64,000 bases of DNA from Mycolicibacterium malmesburyense (lineage in GTDB: Bacteria > Actinomycetota > Actinomycetes > Mycobacteriales > Mycobacteriaceae): the NCBI RefSeq assembly GCF_001050015.1, contig NZ_CVTB01000022.1:1-64000 (forward strand), given 5' to 3'. Of this stretch, positions 1 to 12,000 are shown piece after piece. A model generated the notes under the pieces. That model did no database searches. It saw nothing but the letters and a program-made list of their open reading frames with translations, and was not told the DNA's origin. Within the stretch, counting starts at the first letter, position 1. Each line of letters begins with the position of its first letter. Both the position numbers and the translations under genes were made by a program.

Positions 1-93
1 GGCCCACGCGCCGAGCCTGCCACACCCCGGCGCGATGTTTCATTGCCAGCGCAAAGACCCAGCTCACAAGGTTCTTTACCGGTTCTTGACCGC

Positions 94-3000
94 ATGTTGA
101 ATCCGCCCTCAGACGATCGCGATGTGATTACGCTCCAAGAGGTGGAACTGGGGGTTCTTGGACCTCTCCAGGTCCGGCAGTACGGGCTGCCGGTCGCCAT
201 CCCCGGTGCCAAGCCCCGGGCCATTCTCACCATGCTCGGGCTGCACGGCGGTTCGGTCGTGTCGGCCGACGCCCTCGTGGCGTTGCTGTGGGGCGACGAC
301 CCGCCGCGGACCGCCACCAAGGCACTGCAGACGCACATCTCGTCGCTGCGTCGCGCGTTGGGCGACGGATTCGTGCTGACCGAGGGCACGGGTTGGACGC
401 TGAGCACCACCGAGATCGACGCCATCCGCTACAAGACGGCGGCCAAGCTCGGGCGCAAGGCGCTCACCGCCGGCGATCCGACCCGGGCCGTGGCCTTGTT
501 CGATCAGGCGTTGGCCCTCTGGCGCGGCATCCCCGAGCTTCCCGACAGCTCGCGCGGTTCGTCGGAGAAGACACGCTGGCTCGAGGGACATGCCGCGCTG
601 GTGGAGGATCGGGCCGACGCCCTGCTGGCGACGGGTCGCGCCGCGGAGATCGTGGGAGAACTCGAGTCCGCGATCGCCGAAGCGCCGCTGCGGGAACGTC
701 GTTGGGGTCACTTGATGCTCGCGCTCTACCGGGCCGGCCGCCAAGGTGAGGCGCTGGGCGCTTACAAGCGGGCGCGGTCACTGCTGGCCGAGGAGTTGGG
801 TGTCGATCCGGGACCGGAGTTGCGGCGGCTGGAGGCCGCGATCGTCGCGCAGGACGCCTCGCTGGAAGTGCCTCAGTCACCGCAGCTTACGACGGTCACG
901 CGCGCGGTCACATTCCTGCTGACCGATATCGAGGGATCGACGGCGGCGTGGGAGGCCGACGCCGACGCCATGGCGACCGCGCTCGCCCGACACGACGAGA
1001 TGGTCGAACAGGTGGTCACGTCGCGCGGGGGACGGCTCATCAAGACGCGCGGTGAAGGGGACGCGACGTTCTCGGTGTTCGATCGTCCGTCGGCGGCCGC
1101 GGCGGCCGCGATCGAATTGCAGGAGGCCATCGCTCACGAGGCGTGGCAGCTCACCGACCCGATGCGGATCCGCGTGGCGCTGCACACCGGGGAGGTGGAG
1201 TTCCGCGACGGCGACTACTTCGGCAGGGCGGTCAACCGCGCCGCCCGACTGCGGTCGCTGGCCACGGGTGGGCAGATCCTCTGCTCGGGCGCGACAGCCG
1301 AACTCGTCATCGACTCGCTGCCGGATGACGTCGTGCTCGCCGATCTGGGAACGCGCCGGTTACGCAACCTGCCTCGGCCGGAGCACGTGTTCGAGTTGCG
1401 CATGGAGGCCGCGGACGAACCCGCCCCGTCCGCGGCCGAGGCGCCGATGGAACGGCCCGCGCTGCCGGCGGTGCTCGTCGGCCCGGGGCCGTTCGTCGGC
1501 CGTGGCCGTGAGTTGGAACGCCTCGTGTCGGCGTGGCAGTCGACACTGGCGGCCGGCACGCGCGCCGTCCTAATCGCCGGCGAGCCGGGCGTGGGCAAGA
1601 CGCGGTTGGCCGGGGAGTGGTCCCGCCACGCCTACGACCAGGGCGCCGTCGTCCTGTACGGGCGGTGCGACGAGGATCTCGGCGCGCCTTATCAACCGTT
1701 CGCGGAAGCGTTGCGCGCGTTGGTGTCCTGCGTCGACCCGAACCGACTGCGCAACGTGCGCGGTGTCGAGGCGCTGCTGCCCCTCGTCCCGGGATTGGCC
1801 GATGCGCTGCCCGATGTCGCCGCGCCTCCGCGGGCCGATCCGGACACCGAGCGGTACGCGTTGTTCGACGCCGTGGTCGCGCTTCTGGGTGCCGCCTCCG
1901 CGTCGGCGCCCGTCGTGCTGATCCTCGACGACCTGCACTGGGCGGCCAAGCCGACGCTGTTGCTGCTGCGGCATCTGCTGCGCTTTGGAGAAGAGGCCCG
2001 TGTGCAGATCGTCGGCACATACCGCAGCACCGATCTCGACCGCTCCCATCCGTTGGCCGCGATGCTCGCCGACCTCCATCGCGACGGCACCGCCACCCGA
2101 CTGCAGCTGGCGGGTCTCGACGAGGGTGACGTCACCGCGTATGTCGCCGAAGCCGGGTACGACGACGAAGAACTCGGTCGAGCCCTGGCGGCGGTGACCG
2201 GCGGCAATCCGTTCTTCCTGATCGAGGCGTTGCGTCATGTGGAGGAGAGCGGGGGCCGCTGGGACCCGAGCACGCTGCCGCAGGGCGTTCGAGAGGCGGT
2301 GAGCCGCAGGCTGTCCCGACTCACGGCCGAGACGAACAAGGCGCTCGCGGCCGCCGCAGTGGTCGGCAGCCGGTTCCCGGTAACGCTGGTCGAGCAGGTA
2401 GTCGGCGAGGACCTGGTGGACGCCTTCGACGAAGCCGGCAAGGCGGGCATCGTCATCGAAGAACCCGGCGGGCATTACCGGTTCAACCATGCCCTCGTGC
2501 GACAGTCACTGCTGGCCGAGCTGCCGTCGGTGCGGCGCATGCGGTTGCATCAGCGCATCGCGGTGACGCTCGAAGCCGAACCGGGCGCCGACGACGAGCT
2601 GCTGGCCGAACTGGCCCACCACTATTTCGAATGCGCGTGGGCCGGAAACGCGGCCAAGGCGGTCGAATACTGCCGGCGTGCGGCCGATCAGGCGATGTCG
2701 CGGGTCGCCTACGAGGGCGCCGCGGACCTGTATGACCGGGCCCTGCACGCGCTCGAGGAGTTGGACGACGAGCTGCCGGATCGCGATGAGCTGCAGTCGA
2801 AGCTGCTCATCGCCCACTGCGAGGCGCTGCTCGCCGCCGGTGACGTCACGTCGGCGAAGGTCGCGGTGTCGCAACTGCGTGAGGTGGCAGGGGATTCGGG
2901 GCGACTCGGCGCGTGGGGCATCTGTTTCGACGGCGAGCTATCGATGCTCACCGATCCCGAGCGCTTGGACCAGATCGAGTCGGCGGTGAGTGTGGCCGCC

Positions 3001-6000
3001 GAACAGCTTGCCGCGCTCGAGGATGCCGCGGGAGAGGCGAAGGCGCATACCGTCCGAGCGGGATGCCTGGCGCGGCTCGGCCGGATCGGCGACTGTGAAA
3101 CGGCTTTGGACCAGGCGTTGACGGCGGCACGGCGGGCGCATGAGCACAGCCGGGTCAACGCGGTGCTGGCGGGGGCTCCGCTGGCGGCGCTGTGGGGCCC
3201 CAATCCTGTTCCGCGTGCCGGTGGTCGGTGTCTCGATGTGGTACGGCTGCTGTGCATCACGACCGGGTCGCCATTGGTGGAGGCGACATCGACGCGGTGT
3301 CAGGCGGTGCTGGATGCGTTCCGGGGGCGGGCCGCCGAGGGTCGGCGCCTGATCGAGTCGGCGAGGCGGACGCTGACCGAACTCGGTCTGCGGCATGCGC
3401 TTCTGGAGGTGGATCAGTTCGCGGGCATCATCGAACTGGTTGCCGATGACGCGGCTGCCGCCGAACCGTATCTGCGTCGGGCGTACGAAGGCTTCCGACG
3501 GATGGGGCTCGACACCGATACGGCCGACACCGCAGCGTTGCTGGCGCGGGCGTGCCTGGGGCTGGACCGCGACAGTGAGGCGGACGAATTGTGCTCGGTG
3601 AGCGAACGTCTCGCCGGGCACGGGTCGAAGGCGTCGATCGCATGGCGGTCGGTGAGGGCGCAGCTGCTGGCGCGAGCCGACGCGCACGACCGGGCCAAGG
3701 AGGTCGCGGAAGAGGCCGTGAGCCTGGCTGCGGCGACGGACGCTCTCGTCGATCATGGCGATGCCTGTCTGGCCTTGGCGACGGTCTTGCGTAGCGCCGG
3801 AAACACGGCGGGCATGCGCGCTGCGGCCGAGCAGGCGGTCACGTTATACGAACGCAAAGGCGCTGCGGCGCTGACGGAGAAGGCGCGGAGGGTCTTGGGT
3901 GCCCGCGCCGAGCGTGCTAGGCCGGTTGCAGTCGTTGCAGAGGCCGAACCGGAGAATGCGTGCGTACAGGTCGTTCGCCAACTGGTCGCGGCAGCCGACC
4001 GGGGCGCCTGGGATGAGTATCAAAGCCTGTACGCTCCGGATGTTTCCGTCGAAAGCCGGCGGAAGTTGGTGAGATGGGCGAAAGCCGACTTCTCACAGGA
4101 GGGGTGGCCGTCCACCGCGGAGAGCGTCGCCGCCAACTCCAATACGGTGCGGCATGCCCACAGCGTAGTCGCGGTGAGGGGGGAGCGACTCGCGCTCTGC
4201 CGGTCGACGATCGGTGGCGCGGAGGTGGGCCCGGACGCGCCGCAGGAGGATGTTCTGGAGCTTTACGCCCTCGACGAAGAGGGACGTATCGCCCGCCGGG
4301 TGTGGTTCGACGCCGACGACGCGGATGCCGCGGTCGCGGAATTGGATGTTCTGTACGCCCAGGTCGAGAAACGGCCCCCGCTGCCGGAGAATACCGCGAC
4401 ACGGGCCAGCCGACGCTTCTGCGAGCTCTTCGCGAGCCGCGAATGGGACGAGATCGCCGAATCAGTCGTCGACGTCCTGCACGTCGAGGACCGCCGGCGT
4501 GGGTTTGGCCGGATGGGTGAGGACCGCGCGAGTGAGATCACCAACCTCCGCCAACTGGCCGCCATCGGAGTGGTACAGATCCTGCCGACGCCCCGCGCCG
4601 TGAGGGGCGACCGCCTCTGTCTGAGCCACATGCTCTTTCGTGGACGCGATACCCGACCGGACGCTTACGAGACCGAAGCTCTGACATTGACCGAAGTTGA
4701 TGACCGTGGACTGATCACGGCCATGATTGTCTTCGATACCGATGATTTCGACGCCGCCATCGCTGATCTTGACGCACGGTACGAGGCTGGCGAGGCTAAT
4801 CCGTTCGCACATACATGGACAATCGTCACTGGGCTCACCGCGGCATTCAATCGGCACGACTTCAGTGCGGTGAACTGTCCGAGCACCGACCACCGCCGAC
4901 TGACGCGATATGCACCGGGTGACCTCACACCCGCCACTCTCACTCAGAGGATGTTCACGCCGGATGTCCGCACTTACATCGAAGCGGTGCATAGGCTCAG
5001 CGATCGCGGTGTCGTCGCGACCTATAGGTCGCACGGCACCGCGCAAGGCGGCTTCGAAGCCGAGTGGCGGGGAGTCAATATCCTGCTGATCGAAGACGAG
5101 CAGCTCAAGCGCTACGAGCTTTTCGACGAACCGGATATCGATGCGGCGCTAGTCCGGTTCGACCAACTCAGCTCGCCAACAACGCGTCCAGAGAACGCAG
5201 CAAGCCGTATACACCAGCGTATGGCGGCCCATTTCGCGAACCGCGATTGGGACGCCACCAGTGAGCTGATGGCAGAAGACATATCTGTCGATGATCGTCG
5301 CCGGGTGGTGAACACCCAAGTTAGGGTGGGCCGAGAAGCAACCATCGAGAGCATGAAGGCCGGCGCTGAACTGGGAGCAAGAAGCATCAGCTCCGTTGTC
5401 CTCGCCACGCGTGGCGACCGATTGGCGTTGCTTCGCACTCGGCACTCGGGCGAGGGCCCGAAAGCGGAGGCTTTCTACACCGAGGATCTCAGCATCGTCG
5501 AGATCGACGCTGATGGGCGGATCTGCGCGGGCGTCATCTTCGAGTTAGACGACTTCGATTCTGCAATAGCTGAATTGGAGGTGCGGTACGTCACAGGGGA
5601 GGCGACTTCATACGCACGGGCGTGGACGGTCATTGCAGGCGCGTACGCATCCGTGAGTCAACGCAGACCACCCGCAATGACACCGGACGCGGTAACCATC
5701 GACTGGCGTCGAGGCGCAGCATTCGAACCCGATGAACTGATGGCTTACATCCGCGGCGGGCAGGAGCTGGAACTACACGTAGGTCCATACGTAGAGACGG
5801 TGCATCGCCTGAATTTGCTCGGGGCCGTCGTCACTTATGCGTCAAAAGCGGCCTCTCGCGAAGGCTTTGAGGCCGAGTGGCGAGAGGTCACCCTCTCAAC
5901 GGTCGACGGCGAACTGATCAACCGCTGTGAGCTTTTCGACGAAGCAGACCTCGACACCGCGCTCGCCCGCTTCGAGGAGCTCAGCCGCCCGACCGATCGC

Positions 6001-9000
6001 CTCGAGAATGCGGCAACCAGAGCGAGTGACCGCTTATACGCTTGCTTCAAGGGGCGAGATTGGCCTGCGATGGCCGACGTAGTGACCCACGACTTTGAGG
6101 GCTACGACCGACGTCAGGTGATCAATGTCGATCTGTTTGGTCGCGACGCCGTAATCGAAAGTTTCCGAGCGGTCGCCGACCTCGGTAACCCAGATGCGAC
6201 ATCGACAGTCCTCGCGACTCGAGGCGCGCGGCTCGCCTTGACGTCTGTGCGATACGCCGTCGGCGACGAGGTATCCGATGCGTTTCATGTCGAACTGCTG
6301 CAACTGATCGAGATTGACGCCCAGGAACGGATTGCGTCGCTCGTTACGTTCGATAGAGACGACATCCACAGCGCCTTCGAAGAACTCGAAGCTCGTTACA
6401 TCGCGGGTGAAGCGGCCAGCCATGCGCGGACATGGTCGGTGGTTGCAGGCATCTTCGCGAGCCTGACTCGACATGAAGTCCCGGCGTCGACGCCGGATTG
6501 GTTGAACATTGATCACCGTCGAGGGACGCCGCTCGCCAACGCGGACCTTCGGGCGATCGTCGAGACGATCTGGGATATTACGCCAGATCTTCAGAGCCAC
6601 ATCGAAATAGTGCATCGACTCGGCGACCATGGAGCACTCTGCACGCAGGTCTCGCGCGGGACAACACCTGACGGCTTCCCGGCTGAATGGCGAATGCTCA
6701 ACCTGACAACGGTTGACGGCGCGCTGGCCAGCGGATGTGAGCTCTTCGATGAGGAAGACCTCGAAGCGGCGATCGTGCGATTCGAAGAACTCGCCCGATC
6801 GGAGAGACGGCTCGAGAACGCGGCAACCAGAGCGGGTGAGCGCTTCTTGAAGTTCTTCACGGAGGACGACTGGGACGCCATGGCGGAGTTGTTCGCCGAC
6901 ACCTATCTCTACAATGATCGCCGTCGAACCGTCAATTCGGGGATACGGCACGGCCGCTCACACGCCATCGAAGACATCCGCGCGGCCGTTGACGTCGGGT
7001 TGTGGGGGAGTCTGTCATCAACCACCGTTGCCATCCGAGGAGAACGGCTCGCCCTCTTTCGCTTTCACGCTTCGGGCCCCGATCCCGGCGTGAGCCAGTT
7101 TGACGTCTTCCAGGTCATCGAGGTCAACTACGCTGAACAGTTCGCGGCCGTGGTTGTGACCGATGTCAGCGACCTTTACGCTGCCTTTGAAACACTCGAA
7201 AGCCGTTATCTCGCAGACGAAGCGTCTGCCCACGCACATGCGTGGGCGGTCATCGCGGGTGCCTACGCGGCTGTGCTACGTCATGAATTGCCTCCGACGA
7301 CGCCGGATTGGGTCAACATCGACCACCGGCGGGTGACACCTTTCGCCCCAAACGAACTAGAGCCGTTCTTGAAGGCGACATGGGACGTCCTCGAAAACGA
7401 CATCACAATTTACGTCGAAACCGTCCATCGGCTCTCCGATATGGGAGCGGTCGTCACCCGCGTAATCAAGGGAACCTCTCGCGAGGGATTCACTGCCGAG
7501 TGGCGAGAGATCGGAGTGTCGACCGTTGAAGGCGACCGGATCAACCGATCGGAAGTTTTCGACGAGACCGATCTCGACGCCGCACTCGCACGGTTCGATG
7601 AGCTCAGCAACCCGGCCACTCAACTCGAGAACGCGGCGACCCGCGCAGACGATCGGTTCGATGCATGTTTCTACGCCCGCGACTGGGATGCCATGGCTGC
7701 ACTGCTCACCGACGACACATACACCGACGATCGACGGCGAGCCGTGAACGGTGGGATGCAACGCGGCGTGAGTGCCGAGATCGAAAACATGCGTACCGCT
7801 GCGGGATTGGGGGTTGCCGAAGCCAAGACAGTGCCCATCGCCGTCCGCGGTCAACGCCTGGCGCTCAGTCGCACTCGATTCACCGGTCAAGACCGCGGCC
7901 CCAATGGGTTCCACAGCGACCTTCTCGGAATCGTCGAGGTCGACAACGACCACCGAATCGTGGCTCGCGTGATTTTCGATACCGAAGACTTGGTCGCTGC
8001 CCTCGCAGAACTCGACGCCAGGTATGCCGCAGGCGAAGCGTCTCCATACGCACAGACATGGATGACCATCACGAATGCGTTCGCCGTGGCGAACACACGT
8101 CAGTTTCCCGCGACCACGCCGGATTTCGTCGATGTCGATCATCGTCAAGGTCGGCGATTGGGTGCGGGCGAAATCAAGGCCTACATGGACGTGACGTGGG
8201 AGGTGGCGCCCGATGCAAGCATCTACATCCAGTCCGTGCATCGATTGACGAATCATGGCGCGGTGCTCACCCACGCGGCGGCCGGCACCACCCCGCAGGG
8301 CTTTGAAGCCGAATGGCAAGAGGTCATTCTGTCCATCACTGACGGCGACTTGATCAGCAGATGCGAGTTGTTCGATGCCTCAGACCTAGACGCCGCGCTC
8401 GCACGCTTCGATGAACTGACCCGTCCAGTAGCGCGACCCGTCAATGCGGCATATCAGATGGTCGAGCGCCTCTGGAGCTGCTTCGCCGAGCGGGACTGGT
8501 CGGCGATAGGGAATTTGTTGGCGCCCGATGTTCGTGCCGAGGACAGAAGGCGCATCGTCAATGACGGGTTGCGCCAAGGCCGCGAGGCGTTCGTCGCCAA
8601 CATGCGCGCTGTCGCCGATGTGGGAACTGGCGACGTCACCTCGACCATGGTTGCGACCCGCGGGCAGCGCCTCGTTCTAGCTCGCATTCGCAGTGAACGA
8701 TTCCACACCGATGTCCTGAACCTCGTCGAACTGAACGCAGCGCAACGGTTAATCACCTCGACCATGGTGTTCGATGCCGAGGACTTGGAAGCTGCGTTTG
8801 TTGAACTCGAGAAGCGTTACCTCGCAGGAGAAGCATCGGGGTCGGCGCGAACCTGGTCCGTTATCGCGCAAGGTTATGCTGCGGCAAACTGCGGAGAACT
8901 GGCTTTCACAGCGCCGAATGTGGTGAACGTTGATCACCGGCCGTTGCCGATGATCAACTCCGGGGAGTTGATCCCCTACCTGCAGAACACATTCGATGAG

Positions 9001-12000
9001 CTCGCCGGTATCACGACCTATCTAGAAGCTGTGCACCGACTCACGTCCACCGGTGCGGTCGTAACCCATGTAGGTTCTGGAACCTCGAGGGAAGGCTTCA
9101 ACGCCGAATGGCGCATGATCAACGTGCTGATGGTCGAGGGCGGTGTGATCAACCGCTCGGAGTTGTTCGACGAGTCAGACATCGACGCGGCGCTCACCCG
9201 CTTCGATGAGCTCGTCGCAGCGACGCAGAAACCGTCGAACGCAGCGAGCCTGGCCGCAGACCGCTTCTGCGAATGCTTCGGCGCCCGTGACTGGGACGGC
9301 ATGGCAGGCACGCTCGCCGAAAACGTCTGCACGGACGACAGACGGCCCGTTGTTGGAGTAGGGAAACGACAAGGACCTCAACTCAACGTCGCCGATTGGC
9401 AGGCCGTCGCTGAGGTCGGGACCCGGTACTTGACCTCGGCCGTCGTCGCCACCCGCGGTGATCGCCTAGCGCTGAGCCGTTTCCGAACTTCGGGCCGAGA
9501 CCAGCGGCCTGAGGCCTTCCATACCGAGATTCTCGCGGCCATTGCGACAGACTTCGACGGCCGGATCGCCGTGTGCGTGATGTTCGACCGAGACGACATC
9601 GATGCCGCCTTCGCTGAACTCGATTCGCGCTACGGAGCCGGCGAAGGGGCGCCACACCGCCGCACCTGGACCCTCCTCGCAGACGCCATCGCGGCGTTCA
9701 ACCGGCGCGAACTGCCCGCGACAACCCCCGATTGGGTCAACATCGACCACCGGGGCGGCACCTCAATCGCGCCGGGCCAACTCTTCCCATATGTCCGCAC
9801 CTCATGGGACTTGGCGCCCGACATCTCCAATTACATCGAGGTTGTGCATCAACTGAACGACTCCGGTGCTGTCATTACGCGCGTGGCGGCCGGCACATCA
9901 CGTGAAGGCTTCGACGCCGAGTGGCGCGTCATCACTCTCGCGACCTTCGACGGCGAATTGCTGAGCCGGGTCGAATTGTTCGACGAATCCGCGGTGGACG
10001 CAGCTCTGACTCGGTTCGATGAACTCAGTTCACCAGACCCACAATTGACCGGCGCCACAACCCATCTGGATCAGCGCTCGCTAGCAGGGCCGGAGAATGC
10101 AGCCACCCGCGCATTAGCGGAGCTTTGGGTGTGCTTCGACGCGCAGGACTGGGAAGCGATCCAAGAGGCGATGGTTGAGAACTTCACGTCCTACGATCGC
10201 CGCCAGGTCGTCAACGCCGGCGTGAGACGTGGTCGGGCAACCCATATCGAGAACATGCGGTCAGTCGGCGAGGTCGGCTTCAAGAACGCGGGGTCACCCG
10301 CCATCGCGACCAGGGGTGAGCACCTTGCGTTATGCCGGAGTCGTTTCACGGCCGGCGAGGCGTCGCGCTCCGAGATCGTCGCCGAGGCACTCATGATCAT
10401 CGAGACCGACGCCGCGAATCGGCTGGTCTCGAATACCGTGTTCGACCTCGACGACGTCGACGTCGCGTTCGCAGATCTCGACGCCAAGTACGCGGCTGGA
10501 GAGGCAGCCGCACACGCGCGCACCTGGTCGGTCGTCACGCAGGCTTACGCCGCACTCAACCGACATGAGCACTTCGAGCGGGATTGGATCTTCGTCGACC
10601 ACCGGCACGGTACACCGTTCGCGTCCACCACGTCTGCGGCCGCAACGCATCCCGACGTATGGGATGTGACACCCGACTTCAATGCTCACATCGAAGCCGT
10701 GCATCGCCTCAGTGACGCCGCGATCCTCGTGACATCTGTCGTCTGCGGTACCTCACACGACGGCTTCGGCGCCGAGTGGCGATTTATCCAGCTCTTGGCG
10801 GTCGCAGGGGACTCGATCGAACGGTGCGAATTGTTCGACGAAACCGACATTGCCACCGCCCTAGCGAGATTCGATGACATACAGACGAGTGTCCGTCGTC
10901 TCGATAACGCCGCCGTCCGGGTGCGGGTCAGAGTCGCCGATGCATACAACCGTCGAGATACGGACACCTTTACCGCGGGTGCGTTCGGCCACTATGAGGA
11001 CCGTCGTCGAGGCTTGCGTGACGAGGGAATAACCGATGCGAAGTACGTGCTCGCGGTCCTCTCCGAAACACCAGCCAGCTGGAAAATGCGAATTGAACCG
11101 GTCGCCGTCAGGGGTGATCGCCTGGCGCTGACCCGGGAAGCATTCCGCGACACCAATGATCCGACGCAGCCGATAGCAGTCGAACTGATCGTGCTGATGG
11201 ACGTCGCCGACAAAGCGGACCTGCACACGATCTTTTTCGATCCCGAAGATGCAGACGCTGCGTTCGCGGAGCTCGACGCACGCTACCTCGCCGGGGAGGC
11301 GGCTTCACATGCTCGCACGTGGTCGCTCGTTATCCGAACCTATGACGCGTTCAATCGGCACGAACTGTCTCCGACTACCGAGGGCTGGGTGAACGTCGAC
11401 CACCGGCCCGTCATTGCCTCTGCACCGGGCGACGTGCACGAGTACGTCCGCGAGTTGTGGAAGGTCGCGTCCGATATCAGCACCCGGATCGAAGCCGTGC
11501 ATCGACTGAGCGGCATAGGAGCTGTCTTCACTCATGCCGAAAGCGGCACCTCACGCGACGGCTTCGCCGCGGAGTGGCGTGAGGTGACACTCCTGACGTT
11601 CGACGGTGATGCGATCACGCGCTGTGAGATCTTCGACGCGAACGACATCGAAGCCGCACTCGCGCGATTCGACGAACTGAGCCGGTCCGCAGCGCACATC
11701 GACAACGCCGCGACCCGGATGTGGGAGCGTCTCGCCGACGCCTTCAATCGCCGGGACGTCAATGGATTTCTCGCGCTCACTTCGCCCGACGGGCGAATCG
11801 ATGACCGTCGAAAAGGCTTGCAAGCTCTGCACGAACCGCCGGACCGCAGAAAAGCTGCCCTCGCGCTGTTCGAGTCGCCGCTGGCATGGCGGACGGATCT
11901 CGAGCCCGTCGCCATCAGGGGAGAGCGGCTGGCGCTAGCCCGGCAGATATACCGCGATACCGCCGACGAGATCCAACCCGTCACAGTAGACCTCCTGACA